A DNA stretch of 64,000 nucleotides from a virus, in the IMG/VR virus record IMGVR_UViG_3300029448_000015, positions 1 through 64,000 of that record; one strand, written 5' to 3'. The notes under the pieces are model-generated. The model ran no database searches. It worked only from the letters and a program-made list of their open reading frames with translations, and had not been told where the DNA came from. The translations under genes and the position numbers were made by a program. Shown in pieces: positions 25,502 to 33,654 of the stretch. Position 1 is the stretch's first letter. Every line of letters begins with the position of its first letter.

Positions 25502-25649
25502 TGATATTGTTGCTCAAATTAACAAACATTTTGATTTAATTTTTAGTAAACTAGAAGCATTAGAAAATGAAGTCAAACAACAAAAAACAAGATCCAAGAC
25601 TAAAAAAACTAGGTCTAAACTCCTACAATCAAACGAAGAGGACTCCTAA
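25479..25649 (+). CDS. Small overlapping coiled-coil protein
   Basis: 56 residues. MVSHRELNDIVAQINKHFDL then SKLEALENEVKQQKT is a heptad-like helix followed by basic residues. It overlaps the portal end by 23 bases and the next gene by 83 bases. Phage B has a similar small Lys/Gln-rich helical gene (47010-47156) in front of the same downstream neighbour, which supports it. Confidence 0.5.
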   Translation: MVSHRELNDIVAQINKHFDLIFSKLEALENEVKQQKTRSKTKKTRSKLLQSNEEDS

Positions 25650-25866
25650 CCATGCTACAAAGTCACACGTTGTTGTCGCAAAGGAGGGTGATAAAATCAA
25701 GACAATCCGCTTTGGTCAACAGGGGGCGAAGACGGCAGGGTCTTATAAGAAGGGAGAAAGCAAAGCCACTACTGCTAAACGAAAAAGTTTTAAATCCCGA
25801 CACGCTAAAAATATAGCTAGAGGGAAGATGTCAGCAGCTTGGTGGGCAAATCGTGAAAAATGGTAG
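25567..25866 (+). CDS. Small basic conserved phage protein (IRFGQQG type)
   Basis: 99 residues, very basic. KRTPNHATKSHVVVA, IRFGQQG, KSRHAKNIARGKMSAAWWA. The homologue in B (47146-47439) begins at the same position and has the same core, which fixes the start. Similar proteins are frequent in marine phages and some large viruses. Probably DNA-associated or minor virion; function not established. Confidence 0.8.
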   Translation: MKSNNKKQDPRLKKLGLNSYNQTKRTPNHATKSHVVVAKEGDKIKTIRFGQQGAKTAGSYKKGESKATTAKRKSFKSRHAKNIARGKMSAAWWANREKW

Positions 25867-25910
25867 TATTTAAAATTAACTTTAATGAAATGGAGGAAAG
25901 TAATAACTAA

Positions 25911-26042
25911 ATGGTATTTGACATTATTTGTTTTATTGGATTATTAGGAGTAGTAGGACTAGCGTTTTTACCGGAAGAATTGAGCAGACAACAGAAGTTC
26001 AGATCAAATCCATTTAATTTTTATTTTCATAATTATTTTTAG
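25911..26042 (+). CDS. 43-residue TM microprotein
   Basis: The N-terminus VFDIICFIGLLGVVGLAFL is one TM helix, followed by a short polar tail rich in Asn and Phe. A purine-rich GGAGGAAAG lies upstream. Function unknown. Confidence 0.5.
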   Translation: MVFDIICFIGLLGVVGLAFLPEELSRQQKFRSNPFNFYFHNYF

Positions 26043-26056
26043 ATAGGAGAAGATAA

Positions 26057-26161
26057 ATGCCAAAAGGTAAAGGAACTTATGGTTCAACCAGAGGAAGACC
26101 GCCAATGAAAGGTACAAAGAAAAAGAATAAAAAGAAAAAAATGATTAATCGGACTTACTAA
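26057..26161 (+). CDS. 34-residue Lys-rich microprotein
   Basis: MPKGKGTYGSTRGRPPMKGT then a Lys run: a basic, Gly-rich peptide with an AT-hook-like RGRP core. AGGAG precedes the ATG. TAA overlaps the next ATG. Its position among other basic proteins suggests DNA condensation or binding. Confidence 0.6.
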   Translation: MPKGKGTYGSTRGRPPMKGTKKKNKKKKMINRTY

Positions 26162-26319
26162 TGGCTACAACAAAGTTAACTGCTAGACAAAAAACTACGT
26201 TAGAAAAACATTCTAAACATCATTCTGCTAAACACATGGCGATGATGAGAAAAGAAATGAAAGCAGGTCTAACTTTTACACAGGCGCATAAGAAAGCTCA
26301 AAAGAAAGTAGGGACATAA
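26161..26319 (+). CDS. 52-residue basic His/Lys-rich protein
   Basis: TKLTARQKTTLEKHSKHHSA, then MMRKEMKAG and FTQAHKKAQKKVG. This small protein type is widespread in marine phages. One-base overlaps on both sides show an operon with its basic neighbours. Function unknown. Confidence 0.7.
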   Translation: MATTKLTARQKTTLEKHSKHHSAKHMAMMRKEMKAGLTFTQAHKKAQKKVGT

Positions 26320-26525
26320 TGACTAGAACAAAAACCCCAGTTAAAAAGAAAAGTAAATCTAGGGTTAATGAAGCTGGTAATTATACAAAACCTACTATGC
26401 GTAAAAACTTGTTTAATAAAATTAAAGCAGGTTCTAAAGGAGGGAGTGCTGGTCAATGGTCTGGGCGTAAAGCACAAATGTTAGCAAAAGAATACAAAGC
26501 TAAAGGTGGAGGTTACAGGAGTTAA
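26319..26525 (+). CDS. Small basic protein, GQWSARKAQMLAK type
   Basis: 68 residues. The core VNEAGNYTKPTMRKNLF, then GQWSGRKAQMLAKEYK and GGGYRS, is shared nearly word for word with 46577-46765 of phage B. I recall related sequence in DUF5872-type proteins (unverified). Overlaps the next gene by one base, the same order as in B. Confidence 0.8.
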   Translation: MTRTKTPVKKKSKSRVNEAGNYTKPTMRKNLFNKIKAGSKGGSAGQWSGRKAQMLAKEYKAKGGGYRS

Positions 26526-26779
26526 TGACTCTTAAAAAATCTCAAAAAAGTCTTAAAAACTGGACTTCCCAAAATTGGAAGACTAAAAGCGGAAAACCTA
26601 GCACTCAGGGTAAGTCTGCTACTGGAGAGAGATACCTTCCTGCTGCTGCGATTAAGTCTTTGTCGGATAAAGAGTACGCTGCTACTACAAGAAAAAAACG
26701 TGCTGATACTAAAAAAGGTAAAAAGACTAGCAAGCAACCTAAGAAGATTGCAAAGAAAACGAGATCTTACAGAAAATAA
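26525..26779 (+). CDS. Small basic protein, GERYLP-AAI type
   Basis: 84 residues. Motifs KKSQKSLKNWTSQNWKTKSGKPS, GERYLPAAAIKSLSDKEYAAT and KKRADTKKGKKTSKQPKKI. Homologue at 46765-47013 in the same order after its partner. The pair looks like one protein of two domains split into two genes (DUF5872-like arrangement; unverified). Function unknown. Confidence 0.8.
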   Translation: MTLKKSQKSLKNWTSQNWKTKSGKPSTQGKSATGERYLPAAAIKSLSDKEYAATTRKKRADTKKGKKTSKQPKKIAKKTRSYRK

Positions 26780-26854
26780 AAGCTTTACAGGGTATTTTCT
26801 TTTTGGTAGGCTCGGCTAAATCTAACTTATCTGTCCTTTGTAGGAAAAACGGAT

Positions 26855-27118
26855 ATGGAACAAGTAGAAGAAGACAAGAAATTTGAAGAATACGTGTTTG
26901 AAATGCGTAACTTATTTAGATCTGAAGGGTGGAAGTATTTTATAAATGATGTAGAAACATCTATAAAAAATATAAACTCTTTAGAAACAACTAAAGATTC
27001 AGAAGATTTATTTTTTAAGAAAGGGCAACTCTTAGTAATGAATAACTGCCTTAATCTTGAAACTCAACTTGAAACTTTAGTAACGCAAAGAAACTCTGAA
27101 CCCTCAGAAGAGGTATAA
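26855..27118 (+). CDS. Hypothetical helical protein
   Basis: 87 residues, acidic, predicted helical: VEEDKKFEEYVFEMRNLFR then WKYFINDVETSIKNIN. Proteins of this size in this place in marine phages are often scaffold or capsid accessories, but no family is recognised. Next gene begins one base after the stop. Confidence 0.65.
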   Translation: MEQVEEDKKFEEYVFEMRNLFRSEGWKYFINDVETSIKNINSLETTKDSEDLFFKKGQLLVMNNCLNLETQLETLVTQRNSEPSEEV

Positions 27119-27352
27119 ATGAGAATGTTGTTTGACTTCAGGTGTTCTGAAGGTCATGTAACAGAACATTTTACTACTAAGGATACTTCAGAAGTTTCCT
27201 GTCTTATTTGTGGTAAAGCTGCAAATAGGATTATATCTCCTGTTAGGAGTGTTTTAGACCCAATAAGCGGTGATTTTTTAGGTGCTACACGTAAATGGGC
27301 AAAGCACAGAGAGCAGCAGATTAAAAAAGAACGTAAGGAAGAGTACCAATAA
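27119..27352 (+). CDS. FmdB-like zinc-ribbon protein
   Basis: 77 residues. FDFRCSEGHVTEHF and CLICGKAANRIISPVRS match the short FmdB/regulatory zinc-ribbon pattern, with a Cys-x-x-Cys second pair; the first pair is reduced to C-S-E-G-H. C-terminal Lys/Glu helix. Often found upstream of capsid genes in marine phages; role unknown. Confidence 0.75.
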   Translation: MRMLFDFRCSEGHVTEHFTTKDTSEVSCLICGKAANRIISPVRSVLDPISGDFLGATRKWAKHREQQIKKERKEEYQ

Positions 27353-27403
27353 CTTCCTTATTTATTCCACAATACTCTTTAGAAGTACGGAATCCTATAA
27401 ATT

Positions 27404-28225
27404 ATGGCTAGATTCATAGACGATAATATTGCAGAGCGTCCTGAACAAGAGGAACTAACTTTAAATTCTCCAGAAGAAAACACTGAACCTGTAGATATAG
27501 CGCAGCAAATTCAGCAAGATAGTGAAGAACAGCCCACTGAGCTAGGACTTCCTGATAAATACCAAGATAAATCGGTACAGGATTTAGTTCAGATGCACCA
27601 AGAAGCTGAAAAGCTTTTAGGTAGACAAAGTTCTGAAGTAGGAGAATTAAGAAAAGTAGTTGATACTTATATTCAGACACAACTCTCAGAACAACAGAAA
27701 GCACCAGAAACCACTCCTGTTGAAGAAGAGATTGATTATTTTTCTGATCCAGAGAAAGCAGTAAATAAAGCTATTGAGAATCATCCTAAGATTCGAGAAG
27801 CAGAGGAATTAAGCCAACAGTACAAAAAAACAAATGCTTTGGCTACATTATCTCAAAAACATCCTGATATGGAGAATATCCTAAAGGATGATGGCTTTGC
27901 GAAATGGATTAAAGATTCTAGTATTCGTACTAAGCTTTATGTACAAGCAGACAAGCAGTTTGATTATGAAGCTGCTGATGAGCTTTTCTCGCTTTGGAAA
28001 GATAGGAAACAAGTAGTTGCTCAGACTGTTCAGAATGAAAAGAACACTAGGAAGCAAGCATTAAAGACTGCTTCTACTGGTTCAGTTTCTGGAAGTTCAG
28101 AGAAACCTACGAGAAAAATCTATCGAAGACAGGATATTATTGATCTAATGAAAAATGATCCTGACCGATATATGGCTTTATCAGATGAAATCTTAACGGC
28201 ATATGCGGAAAAAAGGGTCAAGTAA
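27404..28225 (+). CDS. Capsid scaffolding protein
   Basis: 273 residues, acidic N-terminus (PEQEELTLNSPEENTEPVD), helix-rich centre and a basic C-terminus (KPTRKIYRRQDIIDLMKNDP), just upstream of the capsid gene. Low-complexity charged helices and position match podoviral scaffolds that direct prohead assembly. Confidence 0.8.
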   Translation: MARFIDDNIAERPEQEELTLNSPEENTEPVDIAQQIQQDSEEQPTELGLPDKYQDKSVQDLVQMHQEAEKLLGRQSSEVGELRKVVDTYIQTQLSEQQKAPETTPVEEEIDYFSDPEKAVNKAIENHPKIREAEELSQQYKKTNALATLSQKHPDMENILKDDGFAKWIKDSSIRTKLYVQADKQFDYEAADELFSLWKDRKQVVAQTVQNEKNTRKQALKTASTGSVSGSSEKPTRKIYRRQDIIDLMKNDPDRYMALSDEILTAYAEKRVK

Positions 28226-28248
28226 CCAGTTATAGGAGAAATTAACTA

Positions 28249-29202
28249 ATGGCTACTTCAACTTATCCTGCTACTGGCGGGTTCGTCGGTAATACAGATG
28301 CTGCTACTTTTATCCCTGAAATTTGGAGTGATGAAGTTGTAGCTGCATATCAAGCTAATCTTGTTCTTGCAAATCTTGTTAAAAAGATTTCAATGCAGGG
28401 CAAGAAAGGTGACACTCTTCATATACCAAAACCTGTTCGTGGTTCAGCTAATGCTAAAGCTGAGAACACAGCAGTTACAGTACAAAATGCTACTGAAGGT
28501 GAAGTACAAGTTTCAGTAAATAAGCACTTTGAATACTCTCGTATTATTGAAGACATTACTGAAGCTCAAGCTTTGTCTTCCCTCCGTCAATTCTACACTG
28601 GTGATGCTGGCTATGCTTTGGCAAAACAAGTAGACACTGATATTTTTGCTTTAGGCAAAGACTTAGGTGACAGCGATGGAGCAGACTACGTACACTCCGC
28701 TTCTTTTTACATTGACGCTTCCAGTGGTTTGTCTGCTTATGCAGTAGATACTGTAGCGGCTGCTGATGTATTCACAGATGCAGGGTTTCGTGCTTTGATT
28801 CAAAAGATGGATGATGCTGATGTCCCTATGGACAACAGAGCGTTTGTCGTTCCTCCCTCATTACGTAATGCTATCATGGGCATTGATCGTTACGTATCTT
28901 CCGACTTTGTAGATAACAGAGGTGTTGATAGCGGTAAAATCGGTAATCTTTATGGTATCGATATTTACGTATCTACTAATGTACCGATTATCGAAACTGC
29001 GTCTGCTAACAGTGCTGGCGGTGACGTTAAAGGTGCAATGTTAATCCACAAAGATACTTTTGTTCTTGCAGAGCAACAGGGCATACGCTCTCAAACTCAG
29101 TACAAGCAAGAGTGGCTTGGAACTTTGTATACTGCGGATATGTTGTATGGCGTTAAAGTCTTACGAACAGACGCAGGTTTTGTTTTGGCTGTTAACGGCT
29201 AA
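28249..29202 (+). CDS. Major capsid protein
   Basis: 317 residues. FIPEIWSDEVVAAYQANLVL, GDTLHIPKP, an E-loop-like stretch and the C-terminal TADMLYGVKVLRTDAGFVL are typical HK97-fold podoviral capsids. Good RBS (AGGAG). A hairpin follows the gene, as after T7 gene 10. Assembles the icosahedral head. Confidence 0.85.
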   Translation: MATSTYPATGGFVGNTDAATFIPEIWSDEVVAAYQANLVLANLVKKISMQGKKGDTLHIPKPVRGSANAKAENTAVTVQNATEGEVQVSVNKHFEYSRIIEDITEAQALSSLRQFYTGDAGYALAKQVDTDIFALGKDLGDSDGADYVHSASFYIDASSGLSAYAVDTVAAADVFTDAGFRALIQKMDDADVPMDNRAFVVPPSLRNAIMGIDRYVSSDFVDNRGVDSGKIGNLYGIDIYVSTNVPIIETASANSAGGDVKGAMLIHKDTFVLAEQQGIRSQTQYKQEWLGTLYTADMLYGVKVLRTDAGFVLAVNG

Positions 29203-29225
29203 GACTTTCTCTTTATAGAGATTAA

Positions 29226-29258
29226 GTGTGGAGAGAATTTTTATGGTTCTCTCTGCAC
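29226..29258 (+). terminator. Hairpin downstream of the capsid gene
   Basis: Arms GTGTGGAGAGAA and TTCTCTCTGCAC pair over 12 positions (two G-U) around a 9-nt loop. No T run follows, so it may be a leaky terminator or an RNA processing or stability element rather than a classic terminator. The position matches the T7 T-phi site. Confidence 0.55.
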
Positions 29259-29298
29259 TACTCTATAAATAATAATCTGATAGTTTTAGGATGTTTTA

Positions 29299-30705
29299 AT
29301 GCCTACTCAAATTATTACTAAAAACTCTAGTACAGGTTCCTCCGTACCTTCTGCCTCTGATCTAGTTCAGGGAGAACTTGCAGTTAATGTTACTGACAAG
29401 AGATTATTTACAGAAAATTCTAGTGGAGCAGTTGTAGAGTTAGCGACTAATCCTTCTACCTTAACAATAGGTTCTGTTTCCGTAACCGCTATTCTTGATG
29501 AAGATAATTTTGCTAGTAATTCAGCAACATCATTAGCTACCCAACAATCTATAAAAGCTTATGTAGACAGCACTGGTTCTGGAACAATGACTAGCTGGAT
29601 ACTAGAAGATGGAGATGGTACTGAAGTATCAGTTTCAAATGCTAAAGAAGTTAAGTTTGTTGAAGGTGGCGGTTTAGACATTAATTGGACTGATACTGAT
29701 AATGGCACAGACGGAGATCCCTACGATTTAACTTTTACTGTCAATGCTGCTCAAACTGGAATTACAAGTCTTCTTGCTACGGATATAAAAATCGGTGAAG
29801 ACGATCAAACTAAGATTGACTTTGAAACAGCAGACACAATTAATTTTTATGCAGGAAATACAAAACAACTTTCTTTGACTGATGGTGCTTTAAACATTAT
29901 GGCACAGGGGGATCTAAGGTTAGAAGATTCCAGTGGCGGTGAATACGTCGCTCTGCAAGCCCCATCAAGTTTAAGCTCGTCATATACCTTAACGCTGCCA
30001 GCAGATGATGGGGCGAGTTCTCAAATTCTTAGCACTGACGGCTCTGGGGTCTTATCGTGGGCTAGTGTGTCCACCGCAGGATTAACAGACGGTTCTGTCA
30101 CTACAGCAAAACTAGCTGATGACGCAGTTACTTCTGCAAAACTCGCTCATGCTTTAGACATTACTACTTCTGTATCTGTTGGAGGAAGTTCTGACGGTGT
30201 AGCAATTAGTCAAGGCGCAATAGCTCTAAAGAATGGTGGCGCTCAGTCCCGTATAGATTTTTATTGTGAAAGCAGTAATGCTCACTATACAAGAGTACAA
30301 GCGGCTGCTCATAGTGCCTACTCAGGAAATATAACCCTAACTTTGCCAGCTTCAACGGGTACGTCTGGACAAGCAATGGTTACAGATGGATCAGGAAATC
30401 TTAGTTTTGCTACAGTAGAAGGAGCGTATAGTGCGTGGGCTATTAAAGCTGCAAGCGATCATCCTTATACCGCATCTCACAAAGATCAATTAATTATTAA
30501 CAGTGCTTCTGCATTTACAGTGACACTACCAGCAGGATCATCAGGAAACACAGTCATTATATGTAATGCTGGGGCTGGGGCTGTAACAATAGGAAGAAAC
30601 GGTAGTGAAAAAATAAATTCAGCAGCAGAAGACGGTTCATTACCACAGGGTAATTCAGTTCAACTTGTTTATGTCGATGGTACTATCGGCTGGTTTGAGA
30701 TTTAG
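29299..30705 (+). CDS. Tail fibre or collar protein with repeated beta motifs
   Basis: 468 residues. The start MPTQIITKNSSTGSSVPSAS and QGELAVNVTDKRLFTENSSG is a common marine phage fibre N-terminus. YTLTLPADDG and ITLTLPASTG repeats follow, and the end ITVTLPAGSSGNTV resembles collagen-adjacent beta-helix fibres. Likely a receptor-binding fibre or decoration. Confidence 0.75.
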   Translation: MPTQIITKNSSTGSSVPSASDLVQGELAVNVTDKRLFTENSSGAVVELATNPSTLTIGSVSVTAILDEDNFASNSATSLATQQSIKAYVDSTGSGTMTSWILEDGDGTEVSVSNAKEVKFVEGGGLDINWTDTDNGTDGDPYDLTFTVNAAQTGITSLLATDIKIGEDDQTKIDFETADTINFYAGNTKQLSLTDGALNIMAQGDLRLEDSSGGEYVALQAPSSLSSSYTLTLPADDGASSQILSTDGSGVLSWASVSTAGLTDGSVTTAKLADDAVTSAKLAHALDITTSVSVGGSSDGVAISQGAIALKNGGAQSRIDFYCESSNAHYTRVQAAAHSAYSGNITLTLPASTGTSGQAMVTDGSGNLSFATVEGAYSAWAIKAASDHPYTASHKDQLIINSASAFTVTLPAGSSGNTVIICNAGAGAVTIGRNGSEKINSAAEDGSLPQGNSVQLVYVDGTIGWFEI

Positions 30706-30714
30706 GAGAAGAGT

Positions 30715-32688
30715 ATGGCAGTTTTAGGTGGTGGTGGTGGAGCAGGTGATACCTACACAGCTTCAACAGCAGTAGCAGACATTCCTGTAGAAAGCGGTAA
30801 AAGTTATGCTTTATCGTCAGATGGCAAACTTGTCCCCTCTGATTTAATAGTTACAAAAAGACAAGCACTAACTGTTCCTGCAAGCAATGTTTATGGTGGT
30901 TCGGGCTATGCCTATGCTTTTAACGTATATGGCGACATGGTTACTCCAGATGGAAAAGCAACTTTTCACTTTATTGGTGATAACGGTAACGGTAATTACG
31001 GCATATTTTATATTTCTTTAGATAGAGGACTCACCAGCAATGGCCCTGTAATGGATTCTACTACAGGAAATCCATTTGATAGAAGTATCGGATGGGGTGG
31101 TAGTACGGGTGCTAGGATGTATATGAGATTGCTTGGTGAAGATGATACTTATTACTATTATACTTTGTTCTGTGATTTTTATGAAGCTTCAACGTCTTCT
31201 ACTAACTATAGTGTTGGTAGAGGTATTATGGTTAAAAAAGCTGACTATACCTTTAATACTACTGGAACAGATGATGTAGCAGGTGCTCAATCTCCTATAT
31301 GGCGAACAAGAACTGCAACTAATGTAAGCAACTATCAACACGATCACGACTATTCAAGACAAAGTAAACAATTCTTTTTTACCTGTAGAAATAAAGATAT
31401 TTTTGTTTGGACAGAAGGGCTTAATTCAGTGTCTGAATATGGATTCGTTTTAAATGCGGTAGACACTTATAGATCAAGTGATAGTACATATTGGGGTGGA
31501 ACAAGCATGGGGCTTCCAAAAACCTCTGGTGTTGAACAGTCAAATAATACTCATAGAGATAACGTAACAGCACAACAACATCTGCCTTTATTTAAAGTAG
31601 ATGATGCCAATGGTATATTTATAGCTCAGTATTATGCTGCCAGTGGAAGCAATAGTGGTCAGCATGTATTTTTAAAGTACACCATAGCTGCTGACCATAC
31701 AATTACAACATCCTCTGAAGTCCTTATAGGAGGAACTGATCCTGCTCAAGGTCAAGCAGGAAACGGACATTGGATAGCAACTTCAAATCCTTTAATTTAC
31801 TACTACCTTTACCATGATAGTGGGTCTTCTTTGTATTATACCCCATGTACTTGGAACTCAGATTGGACTACTGCTACATGGGGAACACAGGTTCAACTTA
31901 CTCTGCCAATAGCAATGACTGATGGTTATGGAACGAGTAATTGGGCTAACGATTACGATGATATATTGATGGGTGTAAAACACAGCGTTCCTGAAAAAGA
32001 ACTCTTTTTTATGACAGGTAATAGTGGTCACACAGATAGATCAGCACTTGCTCTTTCTTTTCCTGCTTCAGGTACTCCCTCAGTTTTAGGTACAGTTGCT
32101 CTTAATAAAGTACTTGATCATTCTTCTGCTGATTATAATGCTATGCACATGCAGTCTATGAACAATGGCACTATGTTTTCAGTTCAAGCTCAGGGAGGAA
32201 CTCATGAAACCTATGGGTATGCTATTCATTACACAGATTACTGGAATCCTAACTTTAAAAAAACTACGTCTAAACCTGCCATTGCAAGAGCAGACGGAGA
32301 CATAGGAGATACAGTAAATATTGATTTAAAGACAGGGGATACTGCTACTGCTACTTTATCTAGTAATTTTTATCTAACGAAAGAAAATATGTCTTATCCT
32401 CTGGATTCTGGAGATACATCCCCAGACCAGCCTAGTGTTATTAAATCTATTCAACGTGGTATAGCTTATCTTGATAACAATACTCAAGTTGGATACGCAG
32501 GAGCAAACATAACAATATCGCCAGTTAATACAAGTAAAGCTTTTCTTAATGTAAGTATGGGGCCAACATATAATAATGTTACTTCTATAGGAAGAGGGTT
32601 TTTATCTGGTTCTAATACAATTACATTTAATTTAGTTGCAGATAATACTGCTGCTTACTGGAACTGGGAGGTAATTGAGTATGTCTAG
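30715..32688 (+). CDS. Tail fibre / receptor-binding protein
   Basis: 657 residues, Gly-rich start (MAVLGGGGGAGDTYTA), long Tyr/Ser/Thr/Asn-rich beta region with repeated W and DY motifs, ending AAYWNWEVIEYV. No enzyme motif recognised. RBS AGGAG before the ATG. Composition and position after a fibre gene suggest the host-recognition protein. Confidence 0.7.
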   Translation: MAVLGGGGGAGDTYTASTAVADIPVESGKSYALSSDGKLVPSDLIVTKRQALTVPASNVYGGSGYAYAFNVYGDMVTPDGKATFHFIGDNGNGNYGIFYISLDRGLTSNGPVMDSTTGNPFDRSIGWGGSTGARMYMRLLGEDDTYYYYTLFCDFYEASTSSTNYSVGRGIMVKKADYTFNTTGTDDVAGAQSPIWRTRTATNVSNYQHDHDYSRQSKQFFFTCRNKDIFVWTEGLNSVSEYGFVLNAVDTYRSSDSTYWGGTSMGLPKTSGVEQSNNTHRDNVTAQQHLPLFKVDDANGIFIAQYYAASGSNSGQHVFLKYTIAADHTITTSSEVLIGGTDPAQGQAGNGHWIATSNPLIYYYLYHDSGSSLYYTPCTWNSDWTTATWGTQVQLTLPIAMTDGYGTSNWANDYDDILMGVKHSVPEKELFFMTGNSGHTDRSALALSFPASGTPSVLGTVALNKVLDHSSADYNAMHMQSMNNGTMFSVQAQGGTHETYGYAIHYTDYWNPNFKKTTSKPAIARADGDIGDTVNIDLKTGDTATATLSSNFYLTKENMSYPLDSGDTSPDQPSVIKSIQRGIAYLDNNTQVGYAGANITISPVNTSKAFLNVSMGPTYNNVTSIGRGFLSGSNTITFNLVADNTAAYWNWEVIEYV

Positions 32689-32908
32689 TTATACAATGGT
32701 TGTTAAAAACATGGAGTATGAAATAGGTGAAGGCGAAGATAAAGTTAAAAAAACCTATCCAACTGTTGTTGAAGTAAAAGATACAGTTAGTAATTTAAGC
32801 AGTCAAAGTGAACATTATGCACTTGACAGTTATGACATTACACTAGTTTCTAAAATCTATATAGATGGTAAATTTTACGATACAGCAGCAGACGTTCCAA
32901 CGGAGTAA
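32681..32908 (+). CDS. Small protein after the fibre gene
   Basis: 75 residues from ATG 32681 (GGGAGG nine bases upstream, inside the fibre gene end). The sequence SSYTMVVKNMEYEIGEGEDKV and SKIYIDGKFYDTAADVP is beta-rich. It could be a fibre chaperone or accessory; unproven. Confidence 0.65.
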   Translation: MSSYTMVVKNMEYEIGEGEDKVKKTYPTVVEVKDTVSNLSSQSEHYALDSYDITLVSKIYIDGKFYDTAADVPTE

Positions 32909-32911
32909 TTA

Positions 32912-32947
32912 ATGCTGGCAGAAGTAGCAACCTGTATTGAAGACTGA
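32912..32947 (+). pseudogene. Remnant of the MLAEV coiled-coil gene with intact RBS
   Basis: ATG at 32912 is preceded by GGAG at eight bases and reads MLAEVATCIED, then TGA. The first nine codons match the start of the gene at 6247-6702 (MLAEVVTCIS) with few base changes, and homology stops abruptly. It looks like the end of a recombination or deletion event. A functional 11-residue peptide cannot be excluded. Confidence 0.6.
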
Positions 32948-32950
32948 CTA

Positions 32951-33142
32951 ATGAAAGTTGCTAATACACCTATGCAAATTAACTGGAAGCAAGTTGCTAT
33001 ACAAAAGCAACAAAGGCTTGAGACAGGAGGTAAAGGAGAAACATTGAAGCAAATGTCTGATATTCAAATAGATGTTTATAGTAAGCAAGCTAAAAAGATA
33101 GAAGTGCATAGTATGCCTTCTTCTGTTAATTATTCTGTTTAA
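32951..33142 (+). CDS. Hypothetical small protein
   Basis: 63 residues: MKVANTPMQINWKQVAIQKQ then KQMSDIQIDVYSKQAKKIEV. Starts three bases after the remnant stop. Helical N-terminal half, polar C-terminal half. No homologue seen in the window. Confidence 0.55.
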   Translation: MKVANTPMQINWKQVAIQKQQRLETGGKGETLKQMSDIQIDVYSKQAKKIEVHSMPSSVNYSV

Positions 33143-33155
33143 AGGTAGCTATTAA

Positions 33156-33431
33156 ATGTATACACAATTAGTTATAGATTTTTTTAAAAAAGTTTTAGAA
33201 ACTATAAAATCTTGGATTCTATTAGCTTGGAAAACTGTAAGTTCTGCTGAGTTTTGGATAGTTCCTCCTAAAGATATAGAAGTTTGTACTACTCCTTTAG
33301 AAGTAATTGCAGATAAAGGAATAGAGCCTGAAACAGGTGAATTATATATAGATCCTAAAACTAATGCTCCTTATATAGATCCTATGACTAATAAACCTTA
33401 TCCAGAGATTAATTTAAATGGAAAAGATTGA
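33156..33431 (+). CDS. Small protein spanning the A/B junction
   Basis: 91 residues: hydrophobic N-terminus MYTQLVIDFFKKVLETIKSW, then VSSAEFWIVPPKD and a Pro/Asp-rich tail with IEPETGELYIDPKTNAPYID. Homologous to the truncated gene at 1-309; their shared part includes the 77-bp exact repeat. Either a phage B gene or a hybrid whose first 11 codons come from A. Confidence 0.75.
   Translation: MYTQLVIDFFKKVLETIKSWILLAWKTVSSAEFWIVPPKDIEVCTTPLEVIADKGIEPETGELYIDPKTNAPYIDPMTNKPYPEINLNGKD
33189..33265 (+). repeat. 77-bp exact direct repeat, copy 2
   Basis: Identical to positions 1-77. The next base differs (T at 33266 against C at 78). Offset is 33,188, the length of the A circle if closed here. 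It lies inside the coding region of the 91-residue gene. Confidence 0.95.
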
Positions 33432-33642
33432 AGCTTTAGAAGTGGCCTTAGAAGCCCTTGAAAAAATCGCTAAACATGAAAAAGAGTGTGGCGAAAGATG
33501 GGCAGAGGCTTTAACAGAATTAAAAAATTTAAAAGTAGCTACTGACAATCATGCACAAAGATGGGAAAAAGTAGCATGGCTTGTTATAGGTACAGTTATT
33601 ACTACTGGTGCTGCTGCATCAGTTACATTATTAAGTATTTAA
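33418..33642 (+). CDS. Small coiled-coil membrane-anchored protein (B copy)
   Basis: 74 residues: EALEVALEALEKIAKHEKEC, HAQRWEK and one C-terminal TM helix (AWLVIGTVITTGAAASVTLL). Homologue of 704-919. Its ATG overlaps the end of the upstream gene. Both phages keep it downstream or upstream of lysis-type genes; function unknown. Confidence 0.8.
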   Translation: MEKIEALEVALEALEKIAKHEKECGERWAEALTELKNLKVATDNHAQRWEKVAWLVIGTVITTGAAASVTLLSI

Positions 33643-33654
33643 ACGGAGTAAATT

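Noticed and set aside
29299-32688. Diversity-generating retroelement at the fibre genes
   Set aside because: No reverse transcriptase and no template/variable repeat pair were seen.
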